8,007 nucleotides of DNA from contig JAHIYG010000183.1 in the NCBI GenBank assembly GCA_018815265.1, forward strand, positions 1 to 8,007, given 5' to 3'. Shown one piece after another: positions 6,032-8,007 of the stretch. The notes under the pieces were generated by a model. The model was not told the DNA's origin. It saw only the letters and a program-made list of their open reading frames with translations, and did no database searches. Each line of letters starts with the position of its first letter. The first letter of the stretch is position 1. Source of the DNA: Candidatus Altarchaeota archaeon (GTDB taxonomy: Archaea; Altiarchaeota; Altiarchaeia; IMC4; SCGC-AAA252-I15). The position numbers and the translations under genes are program-made.

Positions 6032-7582
6032 TTAATAAATATATTTGGTGGAATTAAACGATAGAAATGCTTCTGCTGTTTTCTTCAAAAGATAAAGCGA
6101 GAAAAACATTGTTGCCAGAAGGGTTATTGAAAGTGCAGACACCAAACCCGGCGGCCCATCATGGTAGAGTATGAAAATGGATATTGGAAGCGTCGTAGAG
6201 CCAGGAGGATAGACTATGAGAGATGTCTCAAGCTCCCTTATGCAAAAGATGAATGTAAGAAGGAAACCCAAGAAAATATTTTTTGAAATCAGAGGAACAT
6301 ATATTGATTTCATTTTATGAAACCAAGAATGAGCTTTAAGCTCGGCAGACTCGAAGACGCCTTTTTCGACCATTTCAAACCCTAAAAAAGACGCCTTCAA
6401 ACTGAATATCATGTGTTTGACAATGTATCCCAGGACAAGGATAGCACTGGTTCCGTATATCTCTGGCGAGAGCTTATTCCAGAATAGGACGAGGGACAAT
6501 CCTACTATAGAGCCGGGGACAAGAAAACATATTGCATACATTAATTCAATAAAGCAGTATGTGAGTTTTCTTTTGTAAAACGCATAAACGACAAAAAAAC
6601 CAGTCAACATGGAAAAGACAGATGCAGACAATGCGAATATTACAGAGTTGTATATAGCAGATGATGCAGTGTCAAAAACCCACAGATAATTCTCCACTCC
6701 CTTGAATCCGCCATTGAGAAATAGTGAGGTTTCAAAAAGGGAAAAAACAGGCACTACGAAGGCAATTAATGACATGAAAAAGAGGTATAATGTAGAAGGT
6801 AGCTTAAGCTTTCCTAACATGATTTTTTTCGTGTTTACTCCAGAACCTTCAAACGAATACCTCCCCTCCCCTCCAACAAGCAAAAATAGGAGAAACAAAC
6901 CAAAGGATACAAAAACAAGGGGAATCGAATAAAATGCTGCGGATTCAACATCATAAAAAGCAGACAGACGGCTATAGACATCCACTGAATAGCTGTTGAA
7001 CCCCAGAAAAGACGACACGCCAAAGTCTGAGAAAGAAAGCATGAAGACAATAAGTGCAGAAAACAAAATCGATGGTGTGGAAAGTGGAAAAACAATTTTT
7101 CTGAGTATAGACAAATTATTTTTTGCCATGACAGCGGATTCCTCCACTCCGACGTCTATTTGACTCATCGACCTGCCAACAATAAAAACAACCAACGGAT
7201 ACAAAAGCAAAGACAACACAAAAGAAGCACCCCAAAAACCCATTATTCCACCACCCAAGAGATTAGTCCATGAAATCGCAGCCATATACGGTGGGACAGC
7301 AAGCGTCAGAAGCAGCAATGACTTGAAAAAGCGTTTGTAGGGCATGTCAGTCTTATAAAGCAGGAATGCAGCTGGCAAACCAACAAACAACGACATTAAT
7401 GTGACTGCAGAACCTAAACGGATGCTATTTATGAAAAGATCCAAATGCCGTGTTGACGAGGAAAAGCCAGTCAACCAAGGTATATACACTAGGGAATTCC
7501 CATAAAGAACAATAACCGGCGCAAGAAGAAACAGTAAAAAAACAGACAACACAATTTGAAGTATGAACCTTGACCCCCGCAT
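6032..7582 (-). CDS. ABC importer permease, two-domain iron(III)/thiamine class
   Basis: The 516-residue protein is a fused pair of binding-protein-dependent permease domains with about 12 membrane segments; this fused length is usual for the FbpB/ThiP class. The first half (about 1-240) contains the conserved VPPYMAAISW region near 96-105 and an ATPase-coupling (EAA) loop at 147-167, from EESA to FPL. The second half (about 260-500) has the matching VPGSIVGLSL region at 355-364, the second coupling loop at 411-431 and the class motif YPPGSTTLPISIF at 458-470. It would form the channel through which the binding protein delivers cargo, powered by an ATPase on the inner face. Both coupling loops lack the usual central glycine (Lys154 and Ala417 occupy the aligned positions). 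The binding-protein gene lies 8 bases upstream, so the two are cotranscribed. No ATPase gene follows. Iron is the family default, but the cargo is not proven. Confidence 0.9.
   Translation of the reverse strand: MRGSRFILQIVLSVFLLFLLAPVIVLYGNSLVYIPWLTGFSSSTRHLDLFINSIRLGSAVTLMSLFVGLPAAFLLYKTDMPYKRFFKSLLLLTLAVPPYMAAISWTNLLGGGIMGFWGASFVLSLLLYPLVVFIVGRSMSQIDVGVEESAVMAKNNLSILRKIVFPLSTPSILFSALIVFMLSFSDFGVSSFLGFNSYSVDVYSRLSAFYDVESAAFYSIPLVFVSFGLFLLFLLVGGEGRYSFEGSGVNTKKIMLGKLKLPSTLYLFFMSLIAFVVPVFSLFETSLFLNGGFKGVENYLWVFDTASSAIYNSVIFALSASVFSMLTGFFVVYAFYKRKLTYCFIELMYAICFLVPGSIVGLSLVLFWNKLSPEIYGTSAILVLGYIVKHMIFSLKASFLGFEMVEKGVFESAELKAHSWFHKMKSIYVPLISKNIFLGFLLTFIFCIRELETSLIVYPPGSTTLPISIFILYHDGPPGLVSALSITLLATMFFSLYLLKKTAEAFLSFNSTKYIY
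6037..6046 (-). promoter_or_regulatory. Possible TATA box for the cysteine-repeat protein, inside the permease 3' end
   Basis: The minus strand reads AAATATATTT over the last permease codons. Its centre is about 47 bases before the ATG at 5994. With archaeal spacing this predicts a start site near 6015 and a leader of about 20 bases that would include the AGGGGT motif. If real, the cysteine-repeat gene is transcribed separately from the transporter. The evidence is only motif and spacing in AT-rich DNA. Confidence 0.3.
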
Positions 7583-7590
7583 GTAAGTTA

Positions 7591-8007
7591 CTAGGTAGTC
7601 GCAAATAAATCAAGCAAAAACTCGTTCGAATAATCCATTCTCCCAGCTACAACATTATAGTCCACATCCATCAATTTCAAATCGTCGATGTAAGGCACTG
7701 ACTCAGGCCTGGAGACAATGCTTCTTAGGGGTATCTGGGCTGATGCAGAATACGCCAGCTTCTCCTCAGTCTCCCTCCTAAGCAGATAATCTATCAGCTT
7801 CCTGCCATTCTCAGGATTTGGACCATTCTTTACCAGCGCCACAGTATTAGGTATCAAAAACACGCCTAAGCCGCCTGATTCCTGGTCAGGATATATAATG
7901 TCTACAGCCTTCCCATAAGACTTCGCCTCATTCGCATCAGATGTGTCTATCAAGCCGGCATCACATTCACCAGAAGATACTGCATCCCTTACGGCAGTGT
8001 TTCCAAC
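7591..8007 (-). CDS. ABC importer solute-binding protein, iron(III)-type family (5' part missing)
   Basis: Open from the right edge to the TAG at 7591, this fragment gives the last 138 residues of what is normally a protein of about 330-370 residues. It contains the typical C-terminal landmarks of the FutA/AfuA-like family of extracellular binding proteins: SSGECDAGLIDTSDAN at 11-26, a YPDQ segment at 39-42, IPNTVALVKNGPNP at 52-65, LIDYLL at 71-76, and SAQIPLR at 89-95. It should sit outside the membrane, bind the cargo and hand it to the permease encoded 8 bases downstream. The signal peptide and N-terminal lobe lie outside the window. Where I expect ferric-binding relatives to carry a Tyr-Tyr pair, this protein has IDTSDA, so it may use another site or carry a different ligand. 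An apparent TTG start at 7953 is internal and should be ignored. Confidence 0.88.
   Translation of the reverse strand, partial: VGNTAVRDAVSSGECDAGLIDTSDANEAKSYGKAVDIIYPDQESGGLGVFLIPNTVALVKNGPNPENGRKLIDYLLRRETEEKLAYSASAQIPLRSIVSRPESVPYIDDLKLMDVDYNVVAGRMDYSNEFLLDLFATT

Noticed and set aside
6835..7095. Second minus-strand frame inside the permease with hydrophobic residues
   Set aside because: It is the shifted frame of a membrane-protein gene, where T-rich codons also give hydrophobic residues; the permease frame carries the conserved motifs.
7425..7613. Minus-strand frame spanning the binding protein/permease junction
   Set aside because: It overlaps the secure ends of both genes out of frame and has no family features.
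1..8007. tRNA, rRNA, CRISPR array, insertion sequence or attachment site
   Set aside because: No cloverleaf-like segment, regular spaced repeats, terminal inverted repeats or transposase/integrase motifs were seen on either strand.

Overview
All five supported protein genes lie on the minus strand, so the window reads from right to left. It looks archaeal, probably an uncultured DPANN-type lineage. The reasons are a Pro/Thr-rich linker typical of archaeal surface proteins, small secreted proteins with regularly spaced cysteines, TATA-like boxes at archaeal spacing before two genes, and starts with little or no Shine-Dalgarno sequence. This assignment is inference; no rRNA, tRNA or phylogenetic marker is present.

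Right part (about 6032-8007): the C-terminal part of a periplasmic-type solute-binding protein, then, 8 bases later, a 516-residue two-domain permease of the iron(III)/thiamine class of ABC importers. No ATPase gene follows, so it must lie beyond the right edge or elsewhere. The visible part of the binding protein lacks an obvious tyrosine pair where I expect ferric-binding relatives to have one, so the cargo is uncertain.

Middle (5125-5994): an unrecognised membrane-anchored protein of 289 residues with 12 regularly spaced cysteines and an internal repeat, including an exact 18-base duplication.

Left part (1-5039): probably a surface or secretion unit. A 1242-residue, 46-cysteine protein has a signal peptide, a Thr/Pro linker and a single C-terminal membrane anchor. 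Seven bases after its stop begins a polytopic membrane protein with a Gly-rich tail, organised like VirB6/TrbL, the inner-membrane channel proteins of type IV secretion and conjugation; it runs off the left edge. A TATA-like element sits just before the large gene, suggesting that these two form their own transcript. The working hypothesis is an archaeal conjugation- or secretion-like machine with a giant disulfide-rich exterior subunit, next to an unrelated nutrient importer.

I saw no tRNA, rRNA, CRISPR array, insertion sequence or integrase. Coding density is high and no gene-free stretch exceeds 100 bases.
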